This document shows positions 12,491 through 24,061 of a stretch of DNA of 64,000 nucleotides, one piece after another. The translations under genes and the position numbers were made by a program. The stretch is taken from the NCBI GenBank assembly GCA_026929865.2, contig CM049418.1, positions 12,556,501 to 12,620,500 of the forward strand, given 5' to 3'. Source of the stretch: Hyperoplus lanceolatus (taxonomy: Eukaryota > Chordata > Actinopteri > Uranoscopiformes > Ammodytidae). The stretch's first letter is position 1; every line of letters begins with the position of its first letter. Under the pieces are notes generated by a model. The model did no database searches, had not been told where the DNA came from, and saw only the letters and a program-made list of their open reading frames with translations.

Positions 12491-12505
12491 CTATGCCTTT
12501 ACTTT

Positions 12506-15500
12506 AATAAAAATAAGTTTACATTGAGCTTGCAAATGTTATGGTAGTGCATTGCTTTAACCCAGTGGAGTACCCTTAATGAGTCATTTAAGAAAATAGC
12601 CAATCTTGCACCACTTTCTGAATTGAATATGCACCTATGGTAAGCTGATTTAGTTTTGTCTTCTGTTAGCCACAGGGGTGATAACATGAATTCAAATACC
12701 TTGTACTGGCAAAAAACAGTCAGGCCACCCATTACAATGTGTGGACATATTGACTCTGGGCTGTCATTGCTGTTAGTGTATTGCGGCAGTACAGTGCGGC
12801 ATGCTTACAGTTAATTTAATTTTTGGAAACTTTCAATACAAAAAAAAGTTACCGAAGTAGATTCAAGCCGCCCCGTGCTCCTTTTCATATTTTTACAAAG
12901 CCGAGTAAATGCCCAGCGAGGCACCAGGAATACGTCCTTCAGAGGATTATAAGGAAGGGGATAACAAAAACCCGGCGATTGCTGTGGATCATTTGCATAT
13001 CTTCCATTGTCAGTGGTTATGGCTGTGCAAATCATCACACTGTTAGGATACAATGGCAAGCAGCAAGGACAACTGGAGGGAAACTTTTACCTTTCTGACA
13101 GTAGACAAGCATATTGTGTCTATTTTATTATGAGATTTTTTTTTAAACCTGTTTTTGTGGCATCTTTTGTCTTTAATGCTGCCCATGTTGGATCCTGTAA
13201 AATATATCTATTTTTTTTTACCTGAATGAGCTGTTAGTATAGTTTATTAAGCAAATGCAAGATTTGAAAATACCCTGCATTTCAGTACATTTTGTGAAGA
13301 TATTTTGTCAGGACAGACTTGACAAAATGTGAACCTGTCCTCTCTTTTTCAACTTCGCCAGCAATGACTTAACACAACCAGTGACAGTCAATGGACAGCT
13401 ACCTTGGTAAAACAGAATATCTACTGCATGAGGTGTCTCAGCTGTACAATACTGAGTGCCTGAGATTGAAATGATTATATTTCCATAAGCCCTTGTTATG
13501 ATTTCCCCATCTTCTCCGGAAAGAAAAGTGATAAAAATTAGAAGGCATATTATGCAGAAAATTATTCTTTTCTCTTGCTACATTTTTAGAAATCTGGATG
13601 CATTTGCTCTGCGTGTTTGGATTTGAATGTATCGTCATGTCTCTGATGTGATCAGTCTCAAAACCAATTTGCTTCTTGTTGGCCATCACACCAGTGCAAA
13701 CACAGAGAACAGGGATTTCCATGGCTACTGCAAATGAAAGAAAGTAGTCGCCTTAAAACTCATAAACGAGACATTTTCCCCATTGGGGCTCTCCGGGGGA
13801 AATGGACCCTGTGCAAGCAAGGTTTGTTATTTATGCTGTGTTTGTGTAATGACCTTGGACATATCCATGGGATCGGCTGTCTTGGGAAATCTGTTTTAAA
13901 TTGGACTATAGGAAGACCTGAGAGTTAATGAGTAGTTGATCAGGTATTAAGGCCCTACGGCCGAATAGCTTACCAGCAAGCAATGTTGACACTCAAAAAT
14001 GATTCTGCAAGAGGTCTCAGTTCAGTGTGGAGATGAGTAGTTCAGGTCCCCTGTGTCGGTGGGGAAATGTGAATGATAACAAGCAATGCTCCCCTTGTTA
14101 ATGGGATGCTGGGTGGAATTCAAACCACCTAAGAGGTTGGATTTGAGAAAGCGAGAAGGACTGAAAGAACACTTACAAACACAGCCCAAAAACTTACTAG
14201 GCACCATTTACACTTATCATTTCAAGTCTGTAGCGAAAAAAAGTTAAAATAAGCGGAAAAGACGAAAATAAAGTTGCAATTGAATATCCTCAGTCTTATA
14301 GTCACTTATATTTCTTTCTGTTGGAGATCCCACAAGTGATTGCTTATCCTTTTACTAGATGGAAATCTGATACAGACAGTGGTGGTAATGTATCTCCAAG
14401 CTTTGCAGTGCTCAGAAAAAAAAAAAATGCAAAGGATGTTTTTGCTATTTGATTTATTCAGCTACATGGTACAAAGGTGTTATTATTTTGTCTGCAGTAT
14501 CTGTGCAGTGATCTGCAAAGGTATTCAACAACTTCTACCACTGTTTGTGCATTTATTTGCTACTGTTTTACATGTGTATGTCTATTGCTGTGCTTTTCAC
14601 TTTAATTTGAACAGTACTTTGGTTAACTCAGACTAGTTTTGCAGCAAGAGTCGTGACCAGATTGTCATTCAGACCTTCTTGCTCACATGCTGAGGGCAAT
14701 GTCTGGTTGGTTGGTATGATGAAACTCTATTTGTTTCCACTATTGATCCAGCAGTACTCACACTGGGACACCCTGACACTTGGACATGATTGGGTAGCAT
14801 TTTTCTGACATGTGAACATCTATAACTCCAACATCCTGGGAAGGCTCTTTGGTCTTCATTTTCACACTGTTCCTTCCGATTCACAGTCTGACCTATAATA
14901 CTTCATTGTATCTTCATTTTTTGTAGTGTGTCAATTCCCAATAAGGACCATATTTCTCATATGTGTTGGATCATCCAGAGCATGTTTTTTTTCTGAAACA
15001 GCACATTTAATGATTTACCTAATACAATGTGTTCTAAAATCAAAAATCATCATATCATTATGTTAAGCTTGCGGGTAGAAAACTGGCTCATTTAGCTGAC
15101 AAATGAAGCCACATGGACCTCTTTCCTGATGTTACATGTGATAACACCTTTTAAACGTCTGGCTTTAATATATGTTGAAGCATCTTAAATTCCCAAAAAT
15201 ACTCCCATTCAGACAGCAAAGATCTATTAAAAAAAACTAATCAGTCATTTAGAAGTGGAAGGCAGTGACTTTAAAATCTCTCAGCTATGCAGCTCTTCAA
15301 ACTCATTCAGAGACTTCAAGACAGTGTTGCCAAAAAATATGTCTAAGGAATTGTGATTGCATTTGCTTTTATCTAGCCATGTTAGTAAGCAAACTTGTAT
15401 GCATTGAGTATGTCTGGTCAAAACAGAACACAAGAGGACACCACTGGTGTTCATTTCCTTACACATCATTATCAGCAAGAGTTCATTTGGGGCCGCAGAA

Positions 15501-15718
15501 GATTCCACATTTTGTATCTGCTCTGGAGGACTTGAGATGCAGAGGCGGTGCTGCTTAAATTGTATTTGACACTCGCAAATAGTCCAGCCATGTTCCAATG
15601 TTTCAAATTAAAAGATGGGAAGGGAGACAGGACACAGGGGAAAAAGTCCTATTTTTAAAAGACACCTTTTTACGCAACTTTAATTTGCTACTTTTATCTT
15701 AATGATGTGTCCCATATT

Positions 15719-15721
<3 letters not shown>
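12506..15721. other. Unannotated unique sequence, 3.2 kb
   Basis: AT-rich, without recognisable mobile elements or coding exons. An octamer motif ATTTGCAT lies at about 12991. Short frames here (for example 14340-14636) carry no domain I know. Confidence 0.5.

Positions 15722-15768
<47 letters not shown>
15722..15768. repeat. (CA)n microsatellite
   Basis: Uninterrupted CA array ending directly next to a 14-bp palindrome. Confidence 0.97.
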
Positions 15769-15769
<1 letters not shown>

Positions 15770-15782
15770 TTGCATATGCAAA
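15769..15782. promoter_or_regulatory. POU-type palindrome (possible)
   Basis: TTTGCATATGCAAA is a perfect 14-bp palindrome composed of two overlapping octamer-like half sites (ATTTGCAT on each strand). Such arrangements can bind POU-domain dimers. This is motif resemblance only. Confidence 0.25.
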
Positions 15783-16429
15783 ACATCCCCAAAAGAACAC
15801 ACATGCTCATGAAAGAGGGGACTTCATAAAACAAGGTTGGAGATGATTTCCTCAGATCTTTAGTCAGTGCTTGTTTTGTGCAATGCAATTGTCTGCGTAG
15901 TTAGATCTCACAGACTCAAACAATTCTGCCTTGAATGTACTGTAAATAACGAATACAATAAGATCAAAAAAAGTCTCAGCAAAGGAGTTATCTGAAGTTT
16001 TACAGATGCTGGGTTAATTTTGATGAAAACAGGTCAAAAACATATTACATGTTTCCATAATTTAGTATAAAACTCATTTTAGTCCTTGATTGGTAAGGGA
16101 TATTTATTTTTTATTTTTATAATATTGTATTGTATGCTGTCTCTATTAGTGCCACATTACTATTTAAATCACTCCGAGCGCCTCTTGGTACTCAAAGACA
16201 TAACTGTGCTCCGGTTTGATCAAATAGTCCAATATATTTCACAACTTGTGAAGCCATGCCTTTAAAGCAAGCATGCACGATTCCATCCGTTTTATTAGTC
16301 CATTAACTTATTGACCTTGGGTTGTGTAAATACATACTCTAAAATAAGTGATCTATCACACTTACATGGCAAGGCTTCTAAATAAACCATAGATAACTCC
16401 GATAAGTCACAGCCTACATCTTCGGTTAA
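15783..16429. other. Unannotated unique sequence
   Basis: AT-rich; nothing recognised. Confidence 0.5.
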
Positions 16430-16543
16430 TTCAAGGTTTCACCTGTCACAGACCACAGACTGACACAGTGAAGCAGATGGTTAATTGGATCGAACTCCTT
16501 GCTCTGTTGAGGCATTTGCACCTTGCTCTTTCTTGGGGTAAAG
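16430..16543 (+). repeat. Dispersed 114-bp segment, copy 1
   Basis: Nearly identical, in the same orientation, to 23946-24061, where it lies just downstream of the CTLD pseudogene. I count two substitutions and one 2-bp indel. Homology stops exactly where the LTR-like sequence begins (16544). It may be a fragment of the lectin gene 3' region or of an unrecognised repeat. Confidence 0.9.
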
Positions 16544-17074
16544 TGTCACAATCCTGCCTGGGCCTCTTTGCCCCTGTGTTGTGTTTGCCGTGTCTGGTTT
16601 AATTGCAGGGTTGGAGTCAGGTGTGTCGGAGTCAGGGACCAGCATTCACAGCTGACATCTATCACTAATCAACCGCTCTTCATATACCTGGCCCGACCTT
16701 ACAGACACTGCCAAACTTTAGTTTGTAGACTCTGTTTCTCACAGTCAGTCTCTCTCTCTAGTTTACTTACCTGTTTTCAGCTCCGTTTGCATTTTGCCTC
16801 GTGCTAATTCCTGTTCTCTCTGCCACAGCTCTCCCGGCCTGACTCCAGCCACCAGCTCCACCCCTCAACAGCCAGCACTTCCTCCCGGACCCCTCTGCCT
16901 GCTTGCTCTCTCGCTCAGCTTCCCGGACATTCCCTTTTTGCTCTCCCCCTGGAGCCCCAGGACAGCAAGATTCCCCCCGGATCACGGCCCTAACCCCCAG
17001 CTGATTCCTTCAAAATAAACCTTCTTAAACTGGTACTGTCTCCGCGCCTGTGTCCTCCCTGTCCAGCCGTAACA
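16544..17074 (+). mobile_element. Solo-LTR-like sequence (Gypsy-type LTR resemblance)
   Basis: A 531-bp stretch starts TGTCACAATCC and ends CCGTAACA, the TG...CA boundary of an LTR. It has a polyadenylation signal AATAAA at 17014-17019, about 55 bp before the end, and a weak TATA-like CATATA at about 16681. Base composition is C-rich, unlike the flanks. No second LTR, primer-binding site, polypurine tract or internal genes are next to it. Flanking bases (TAAAG left, GGATC right) do not form a target duplication, so one side may have been deleted. Confidence 0.65.
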
Positions 17075-17294
17075 GGATCCCCCTTCTTTAATTGTCTGTG
17101 CAGGTTACTGGGGCTCACTTTCAAAACCCTAAAAGGCAAATACGCAACATATAAATGTGTTTAAACATACATGTCGCCCCTGAGTGTTTCTAATTAAATA
17201 CTGCAGAACGCACCTCTTTGAGTTCTCCCTCTCTAAATGTGCTTTAAGCATAATATTCTCATTTGACATCTGGACTTTTACTGGGCCATTCAAA

Positions 17295-19255
17295 TGCCTC
17301 GTTTCCACCGAGTAGAGCGGGTCGGGTCGTTGTGAACGTAAACGGACAGAGAAGGCTCGGTGCAACTGATAGAGACAGTGAGCGAACAAGCGCTGGCTGC
17401 GGCAGCTGCGTGACATCGTAGCAGTGGGACACAGTGTAATCAACTGATTAATTTAACGACGAGGAAAAACACCACACAATAAACATTGCTGCACTTACAT
17501 TATTCGCCAAAAACACAAGACTCTCTTCACTAGGGATGGGAATTGATAAGAATTTTGCGATTCCGATTCCGATTCCGGTTCCGATTCTGCTTATCGATCC
17601 GATTCCTTATCGATTCTCTTATCGATTCTCATTGGGTGAGAGAATATGTACAAATTAGTTTGTTTGTATTAACTCTCTTTAATATCTGATCAGAAGTGTC
17701 TAGTCTGTGCCTTGAAAGATTATCAAGCCACTTTAGGATTAGGAAATTGTCAATTTTCACATTAATTGGTCCAGACTATTTTTTTTTTTGGTTTTTAAGC
17801 CCAAATGCCCTTATGTGCCCTACAAACTAAAAACACATACTTAAAACAGTCAAGGAAGAGCTTGTGCCTTTTGGAATATTAACAGTGCTCATTGGCACTT
17901 GAAACAAAATTCAACTGACAGAAAAAATACAAATAAGTCTTTTGAAAAGATAATACCAACTCTTTTTATGCAGAACAATTATCATGTTTGCCCTCTCAGG
18001 AAGGATACGAGATCTTTAATGTATGTTAAGTGTTATTATATGATTGCGTCCTTACTGTCACTATACGTTAACGCCTCAGGTCAAACTGTCACGACTGCAC
18101 AGTAGACAGTCATGTAGGCTATTCAAGAAGAGAATAAATATGCCATAAAGACTTTAAGAGAATGTATCACTTTGCTTATTCTTCACCACGCCAGCGACAA
18201 GGAGTCACCGCTCCATCTCAGCTTTACAATGTATGCTGTTCTTATGTGCAGCGCGCTGTTTATTAATATAATGTCAATCAGACACGTAGCGGATGGTTTT
18301 ATACACGTCGATCGCTCAAGTAATCCAAGGCAGAGCTTTTTGTATCGGGCAGAGAGCGTTATTTTAAGAGTGTCTTACTGTCTTTATAAAGTGTCTTGTT
18401 AAAGTTTCCTTACCACCGGACCGCCGAGTCCCGCTGTGTGTTGTTTTGCGTTCGTCCCCACCGCCGTGCTTCAAGGCAGCATTTAACAGCTGATGAGTAA
18501 ACAGCGGGCCTTTGGAAGCGGATAAGAAATCCTTTTTTCCTGTTTGTATGCTGCTCTCGCCTTTTTATGTATCTCCCTCTTTCACTTGTCCACACCTAGG
18601 CTTACACACACGTTAATTCATATACAATGTATGTTCAAATCCAAGTGATGGGCAATTCTGGTGCCGACTAGTAAGGCAGCGGACGTTTAAACGTTCAACT
18701 GTCAGGATCGCAGTCTGCGCGCTTGCTTGTGCACGAGTCATTTGATGAAATGGAAACTTTACCGTATTGTTGCCTTTTCATGTGTAATACAACCACACTT
18801 TAGAGTGCTTCTGCCTCGACGTCATGTTTGCTGCGTTCTGAACCAAAACAAAGCAGCACGTGTCTGAAGTCATGACGCATTTGCTACGAGCGGAACCGAT
18901 AAGCGGAATCGTTAAGAAGGCATGTTAACGATTCCAAGGAATTGGTTGACTCGGAACCGGGTCTGAACAAGAACCGGTTCTCGATTCCCATCCCTACTCT
19001 TCACTCTTGCCGAGGTGACTACACACGGCGGAAATGATTATTTCGACCAACAAACGGACGGCATGTGTAGCTCCGCCTTATCGGCACCCTTTCAGATGGC
19101 TGGTACCCGAACGGAGGAGTACCAAAATTAGGAGCGGCCAAGAGCGGTTAATTGCGCTTAAACCGTACCCTACCCAACTTTTGGCAAATGAAAAGCCAAA
19201 TTACCCGGACCGAACCGCCCCGATCCGACCCGCTCTACTCGGTGGAAACAAGGCA
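17295..19255. mobile_element. GC-rich MITE with TGCCTYGTTTCCACCGAG ends, split by a hAT insertion
   Basis: Left end TGCCTCGTTTCCACCGAG at 17295. Right end read from the minus strand is TGCCTTGTTTCCACCGAG at 19255, and the match continues through AGAGCGGGTCGG. Removing the inner element (17531-18996 plus one TSD copy) leaves about 490 bp with no open frame of note. I do not find a convincing target duplication: the flanks are CATTCAAA and TAACACAT. The ends resemble abundant fish MITEs; superfamily not determined. Confidence 0.8.
17531..18996. mobile_element. hAT-type element, 1.47 kb, TSD CTCTTCAC
   Basis: Begins TAGGGATGGGAATTGATAAG and ends, read from the minus strand, TAGGGATGGGAATCGAGAAC; the first 13 bases match perfectly. 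CTCTTCAC occurs at 17523-17530 and again at 18997-19004, a perfect 8-bp TSD as for hAT elements. The subterminal zones are rich in GATTCCG/CGATTC repeats, likely transposase-binding sites by analogy. No transposase domain was recognised in the interior, so it is probably non-autonomous. Confidence 0.92.
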
Positions 19256-20003
19256 TAACACATGACTTTGCTTTGATCTAAACCATTCCATAGTAGATCT
19301 GGCTGTTTGTTAAAGGTCGCCGTCCTACTGGAAGGTGAACTTCCTTCCCAGTCTCAAATTGTTTACAATGATTTAGTGCGGCAGGCAGAATTGACTTATA
19401 AACATATCTTTGTAGTTTGACTTCCAAACTGAACATGTAAAGATCTTCTGGTCTGTCATAAAGTAGGACGTAGGTGTGAGTTCGCAATTTCCCTTGAACA
19501 CAGAATGGTTCAGAGAAGGGGAGTGTCCATCTTATGCAAATACCAACAACCAGACACACATCCATAACCTATCTTCCATAAACATCCATACACCCTCAGT
19601 GTGCTGCAGGCGCTCTTTGACACAAGACAGTCAGTGCGTTTACATGCAGACTAATAATTGGGTAACTAAACGAATAAGACTTCAACAGCACATTTAAACT
19701 GCATGTAAACACCTTTATCCGATCTACTTTGCACACAAATCGGAACAATAACGGACAAGAGAAGTCGGATAAGAACACCTAGATAACTTGTTAATTGTCG
19801 GCATTCTCTCTGCATGTATACAGGGATCGGATATCGCATATCAGACTTCTCGTCCTGTGCTTGTGTGCCTGCACATTATAGGCTACACCATGGGTTATTG
19901 CTGGAAGGGAACCGGACGTAGCTCCATAACGACTTGTTGAAAGCATGGTTGAAAGGGCTACAGCGCCACCTAGCATAGTGGAGACAGCCATGCATCGGAC
20001 ATT
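19256..20003. other. Unannotated sequence with repeat-like fragments
   Basis: At about 19312-19365 a stretch containing CTGGAAGGTGAACTTCC resembles a sequence I remember as repeated in fish genomes, but I cannot assign it. At 19636-19705 GTGCGTTTACATGCA and TGCATGTAAAC occur in opposite orientation, suggestive of a decayed MITE. Confidence 0.35.
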
Positions 20004-20049
20004 TTGTCTGAGTATACATTTTCCTGAAAGGCCATGTATACTCAGACAA
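20004..20049. repeat. Perfect 16-bp inverted repeat with 14-nt loop
   Basis: TTGTCTGAGTATACAT (20004-20019) is followed by its exact reverse complement at 20034-20049. It lies about 75 bp upstream of the CTLD pseudogene start. It could be a hairpin RNA, a cruciform or the stub of a MITE. Confidence 0.8.
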
Positions 20050-20459
20050 GTGACACAGTCTGTTCGAGTGTCTAGTTTGATATAGTATGTCTTAATCCAA
20101 TCTAGTTGTGCCATGGAAACAACAGATGGACCAAGCCTTATCCTGCATCCTGCTCCTGCTGAGCTTGTGTGCAACTTCTGGCAAGTATGTCCTCATCCAG
20201 GACAGGATGAACCGGTACGAAGCCCTGAAGAACTGTCGGCTTTTCTACACAGACTTGGCTCCAATCAGTAATGAACACGATCTAGGGCTACTTTGGAATG
20301 TTCATCAAGATAACCGAGGTTACTTCTGGATAGGACTGGAAAAGAAAGCCACCGACCCTGAGAAATGGACGTGGTCGGGGAAGTGCACACATTTTTCTGG
20401 GAAGCGGGTCAGCCAAACAACCGACCATTAGAAAACTATGGCCTAGTTCAAAACAATAA

Positions 20460-20821
20460 TAATAATAATAATAATTGATAGGTTTTATATAGCGCTATAT
20501 TGCCTTGGCACTCAAAGGCGCTTTACAGGGTTCCTGGTTCAATTTGTTCACACACAGTCATACCGGTGGTGGTAAACTACGAGAGTAGCCACAGCTGCCC
20601 TGGGGCAGACTGACGGAAGTGTGGCTGCCATTCAGCGCCAACGGCCCCTCCGACCACCTCCTCAGACATACAGCAGTCATACACATTCACACAAGGCAAG
20701 GTGGGTGAAGTGTCTTGCCCAAGGACACAACAACCATGACACAGGTGGCCGGGCGGGGATCAAACCGCCAACCCTTGGATCGTTGGCCAACCCCCTTAAC
20801 CACCTGAGCCACAGTCGCCCC
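20460..20821 (-). mobile_element. tRNA-derived SINE inserted in CTLD pseudogene
   Basis: Minus-strand head GGGCGACTGTGGCTCAGGTG with A-box-like TGGCTCAGGTGG and B-box-like GGTTTGATCCC. The body contains CCTTGGGCAAGACACTTC, and the tail region contains GCGCTATATAAAACC before an (ATT)n end. AAACAATAA at 20451-20459 and AAACAACAA at 20822-20830 are an 8-of-9 target duplication. It shares its head and central part with the SINEs at 48944 and 56466 but not their 3' part. Confidence 0.88.
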
Positions 20822-21304
20822 AAACAACAAGTGGCACGGTGCAAAATATCCCCATATTGTACCCGTCCTTCGCTACAGCGCAGTGGTGGTGAGGGAGAGA
20901 AAGACTTGGGAGGAAGCGTTGGACTACTGCAGGGGTGGCCAACCTGCGGCTCGCGAGCCGCATGCGGCTCTTTGCCTTGCTTCGTGCGGCTCTTCAGTTA
21001 ATATAAAATTTTGTGATTATAATTATTTTTTTTTTTTCTATACTTTTGTGTGTGGGCCTATGTGTGTGCATGTTCGCAAACGTTTCATGCGGCTCTTACG
21101 TTCGTTTTACATGTTGTTTATCATTTAATTTTTTATTTTGTTAATGTGTATGTGTATGCCTGTTCGCAAATGTTTAATTGAGGACGCAACATAACGTTCG
21201 CAAACGTTTGGTGCGGACGCAACCTAAAACTGCCCGCTCAGCTTGGAGGGAGATTTTCCGTGAGTAAACAATTTGTGTCAAGTTCGCTCCGAAACAGAGT
21301 GGCA

Positions 21305-21422
21305 GAGTTTATATTTTTTGTTGAACGTTATACCAAGCCATTCTGCCTTATATGCCAGGCGTCATTAGCGCATTTCAAGGCTTCAAATCATCAGCGCCAC
21401 TTCAGCTCACTCCATGCTAAAA
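21305..21422 (+). pseudogene. BED zinc-finger exon fragment of hAT transposase
   Basis: The frame from 21305 reads EFIFFVERYTKPFCLICQAS and continues to SSLHAK. The pattern is Cys-x2-Cys (codons at 21344 and 21353) with His at 21398 and 21413, i.e. C-x2-C-x14-H-x4-H, typical of the BED finger at the N terminus of hAT transposases and domesticated ZBED-like proteins. AAAA|GTAAGT at 21423 is a strong splice-donor match, so this looks like a 5' coding exon. Everything downstream has been lost or replaced by other insertions. Confidence 0.75.
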
Positions 21423-21602
21423 GTAAGTCCCACTAAGCAACATGCATAGTAAGAGAAAAACGCTATTGTAAATTGTTATATTTTTGTTTGTGGACTTGGT
21501 TGAACTGAGAGTTTGCGTGTGAGGCAGTGCACACAATGTTCATTGTTGAAAATGACTGGCCTGTCGTCTTAGTACTGTAGGAGTCCAGTTCTGTCATTAT
21601 CA

Positions 21603-22566
21603 CAGGGGCGGCCTTAACGATCTGGGGGCCCGTTTCAAGTCCTAGTGTGGGGACCCCTGTTTTTTTTTAATAAATAATGCGAAAAATAAAAAGATTGTGG
21701 AACCCAGTTGGTTCTTTGACGTATTATGAGATAATAGGCCCCTGGACCAAGACTCTGAAAGGGCCCCCCCACTCCTACCTATCCAGTCAGTTACACTGAC
21801 TCTTCCGCACAGATACATACAATTATTGCCAAAAAACATATTAAGAAAGTCAGTGTTTCCCAGATGATTTTGGGACACTGTGGGAGGGACCCTGGTCCTT
21901 GTTGGGTGGTCAGGGGGCATTGCACACTGGAAGAACATGTGTACCGTTCTAAAGTAAAATGCATCAATCTGATGCACTTGGAGAGGAACATTTAAAGACT
22001 AAATCAAATCTTGAGCTGCAAAAGGAACATTATTTTTCTGATTTTTCTTAAGCAGGCAGCATCCTTTACTCTGCAACTGCAAAAACAGGAGATTGGTCTG
22101 CTGACCCATGTTATATGATGGAGAGACCCATTTCAACAGATAAAGGGTGGATAGCTACTTTTTATGAACAGTATAGAATATTGCCCCTCGCGTTTAAACA
22201 CTGTACACATAGAAAGTTTATTCCTGTATGTGTGGGGGCCTTAGAGGCCCCTCATGAAGCCCCTAAGACAGAGCTAATAATGCTGTTGCTTTACAATTGC
22301 TTTTGTATTTCTCCCCTACTAGTTGAGGGGCCCATGATGATTTATTTCCTTATATTTAGGCTATTCCTTTTTGGAACCTTTTATTGACATGAGTGACTGA
22401 GCTCTTTGACTATAAGACATGTACAGTTATCAGTACCTTAGCTTAGGGCCCCCTTGAGCCCTTGTGCCCCTGGGCCTGGTAGCATGCACAAGCATTATTT
22501 ATTTAAAACATAATAATAATACAACATTCAACTGAAACGGGTGAATCATAGATAAGGCCGTTACTG
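21603..22566. mobile_element. hAT-type element, 964 bp, TSD CATTATCA
   Basis: The left end reads CAGGGGCGGCCTTAACGATC; the right end from the minus strand reads CAGTAACGGCCTTATCTATG, sharing CAG and CGGCCTTA. CATTATCA lies at 21595-21602 and again at 22567-22574, a perfect 8-bp TSD. No transposase domain recognised. It sits inside the larger hAT element and 19 bp from the next one. Confidence 0.85.
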
Positions 22567-22593
22567 CATTATCATTTTGGTTGTGACATTTAC

Positions 22594-23307
22594 TAGGGGT
22601 GGGAATCTCTTGGCACCTCACGATTCGATTCCGATTCAGAGGTCAACGATTCGATTCAAAATCGATTTTCAATGCATCTCAATGCAAAACATTTTTTATG
22701 TAAATACCCATGTTTGAATTTCAAAAATATATTTATATGCACATCTGAGTTTGCTAATCACTTCCTACTTTTGTGATGATCATTAAAGACAATCAACAGA
22801 TGAATTGCCTTCTCTAATATTGTATTAAGAGAAAAGCTTTTCTTGTCACAAATATGACTTTCTATGACCAGTGCAATAATCAATGCAGCTTGCATTTCAA
22901 CACGATATGGAAGTATGTAAAAACTAAACCGATTCAGTTTTATTTTATTTCCAATCTCGTAAATCATGTTTCTATAGGATTTCTATTCTATTATCTATTA
23001 TTTTCTATGTCATTTCAACACATTGTACAAAAAGTATGGCTTGGAATTCAGCTCTCATACAAAAAAGTAAACAGATAAAGCCGGTGCAGGTCATGGGTTT
23101 GCTGCTCTCAGCCCTTTTGAAACAACTTTGGGAACAACTCGCACATGTGTGGTGTGCATGCGCAATGGCACAGGAAGTTTTAGTATTTACAAAAAAAAAA
23201 AAAAAATAATAATAAATAAATCGATTATTAACTTTTCTGAATCGATTCAGAATCGTCCGAGAGAGAATCGATATTAATAGGAAAATCGATTTTTTTTCCC
23301 ACCCCTA
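22594..23307. mobile_element. hAT-type element, 714 bp, TSD ACATTTAC
   Basis: Begins TAGGGGTGGGAATC and ends with CCCACCCCTA, so the termini are inverted. ACATTTAC at 22586-22593 is repeated at 23308-23315, a perfect 8-bp TSD. The ends are rich in ATCGATT/GATTC motifs, like the element at 17531. No coding domain seen; non-autonomous. Confidence 0.93.
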
Positions 23308-23336
23308 ACATTTACAGTCAATCTGACTGAGCATAG

Positions 23337-23439
<103 letters not shown>

Positions 23440-23945
23440 GGAGTATGAGGAAGGGATGGGGGGATGTTCATGTGTACCCGTGTGTACGATGTGGCTCTTT
23501 GCAGTAACACAGTAAAAATTGTGGCTCTTAGTCTCTGACTGGTTGGCCACCCCTGGACTACTGCATGAAGCACCACAGAGACTTGGCCAGTGTGGCTTCG
23601 GATACGGAGATGTCACTGATCCGGACAGAGCTAGGCAAGAACCAGAGCACGGAGCACGTCTGGATGGGTTTGCGTTTCCTGGCCGACCGCTGGCTGTGGG
23701 TGGACGGCCAGCCGAAGCTGAGGTGTGTGTCCCTGAAAGTTATGCAGAGTCACAACGCTACACTGGACGCCAATGCATTTGCAGTATATTGCAGTATATA
23801 ATAAACTGAATCTAAATGAAGTACAAGGAAGTGTCATTGTGACTGTGAAGAGAGACTATTTTATTTGCTACAGAGAGTTTACCTATAATTTATTTGAATT
23901 AATAGATAGTCGGCTGGTTTGTGATAATTATGTTGAAGTATTTCA

Positions 23946-24061
23946 TTCAAGGTTCCACCTGTCACAGACCACAGAGACTGACACAGTGAAGCAGATGGTT
24001 AATTGGATCGAACTCCTTGCTCTGTTGAGGCATTTGCACCTTGCTCTGTCTTGGGGTAAAG
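23946..24061 (+). repeat. Dispersed 114-bp segment, copy 2
   Basis: Partner of 16430-16543, same orientation, 7.5 kb downstream. An open frame crosses it and ends at 24066, but I recognise no domain in that part. Here the sequence continues beyond the shared segment as ACTAGCAAAG, so this may be the original context. Confidence 0.9.
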
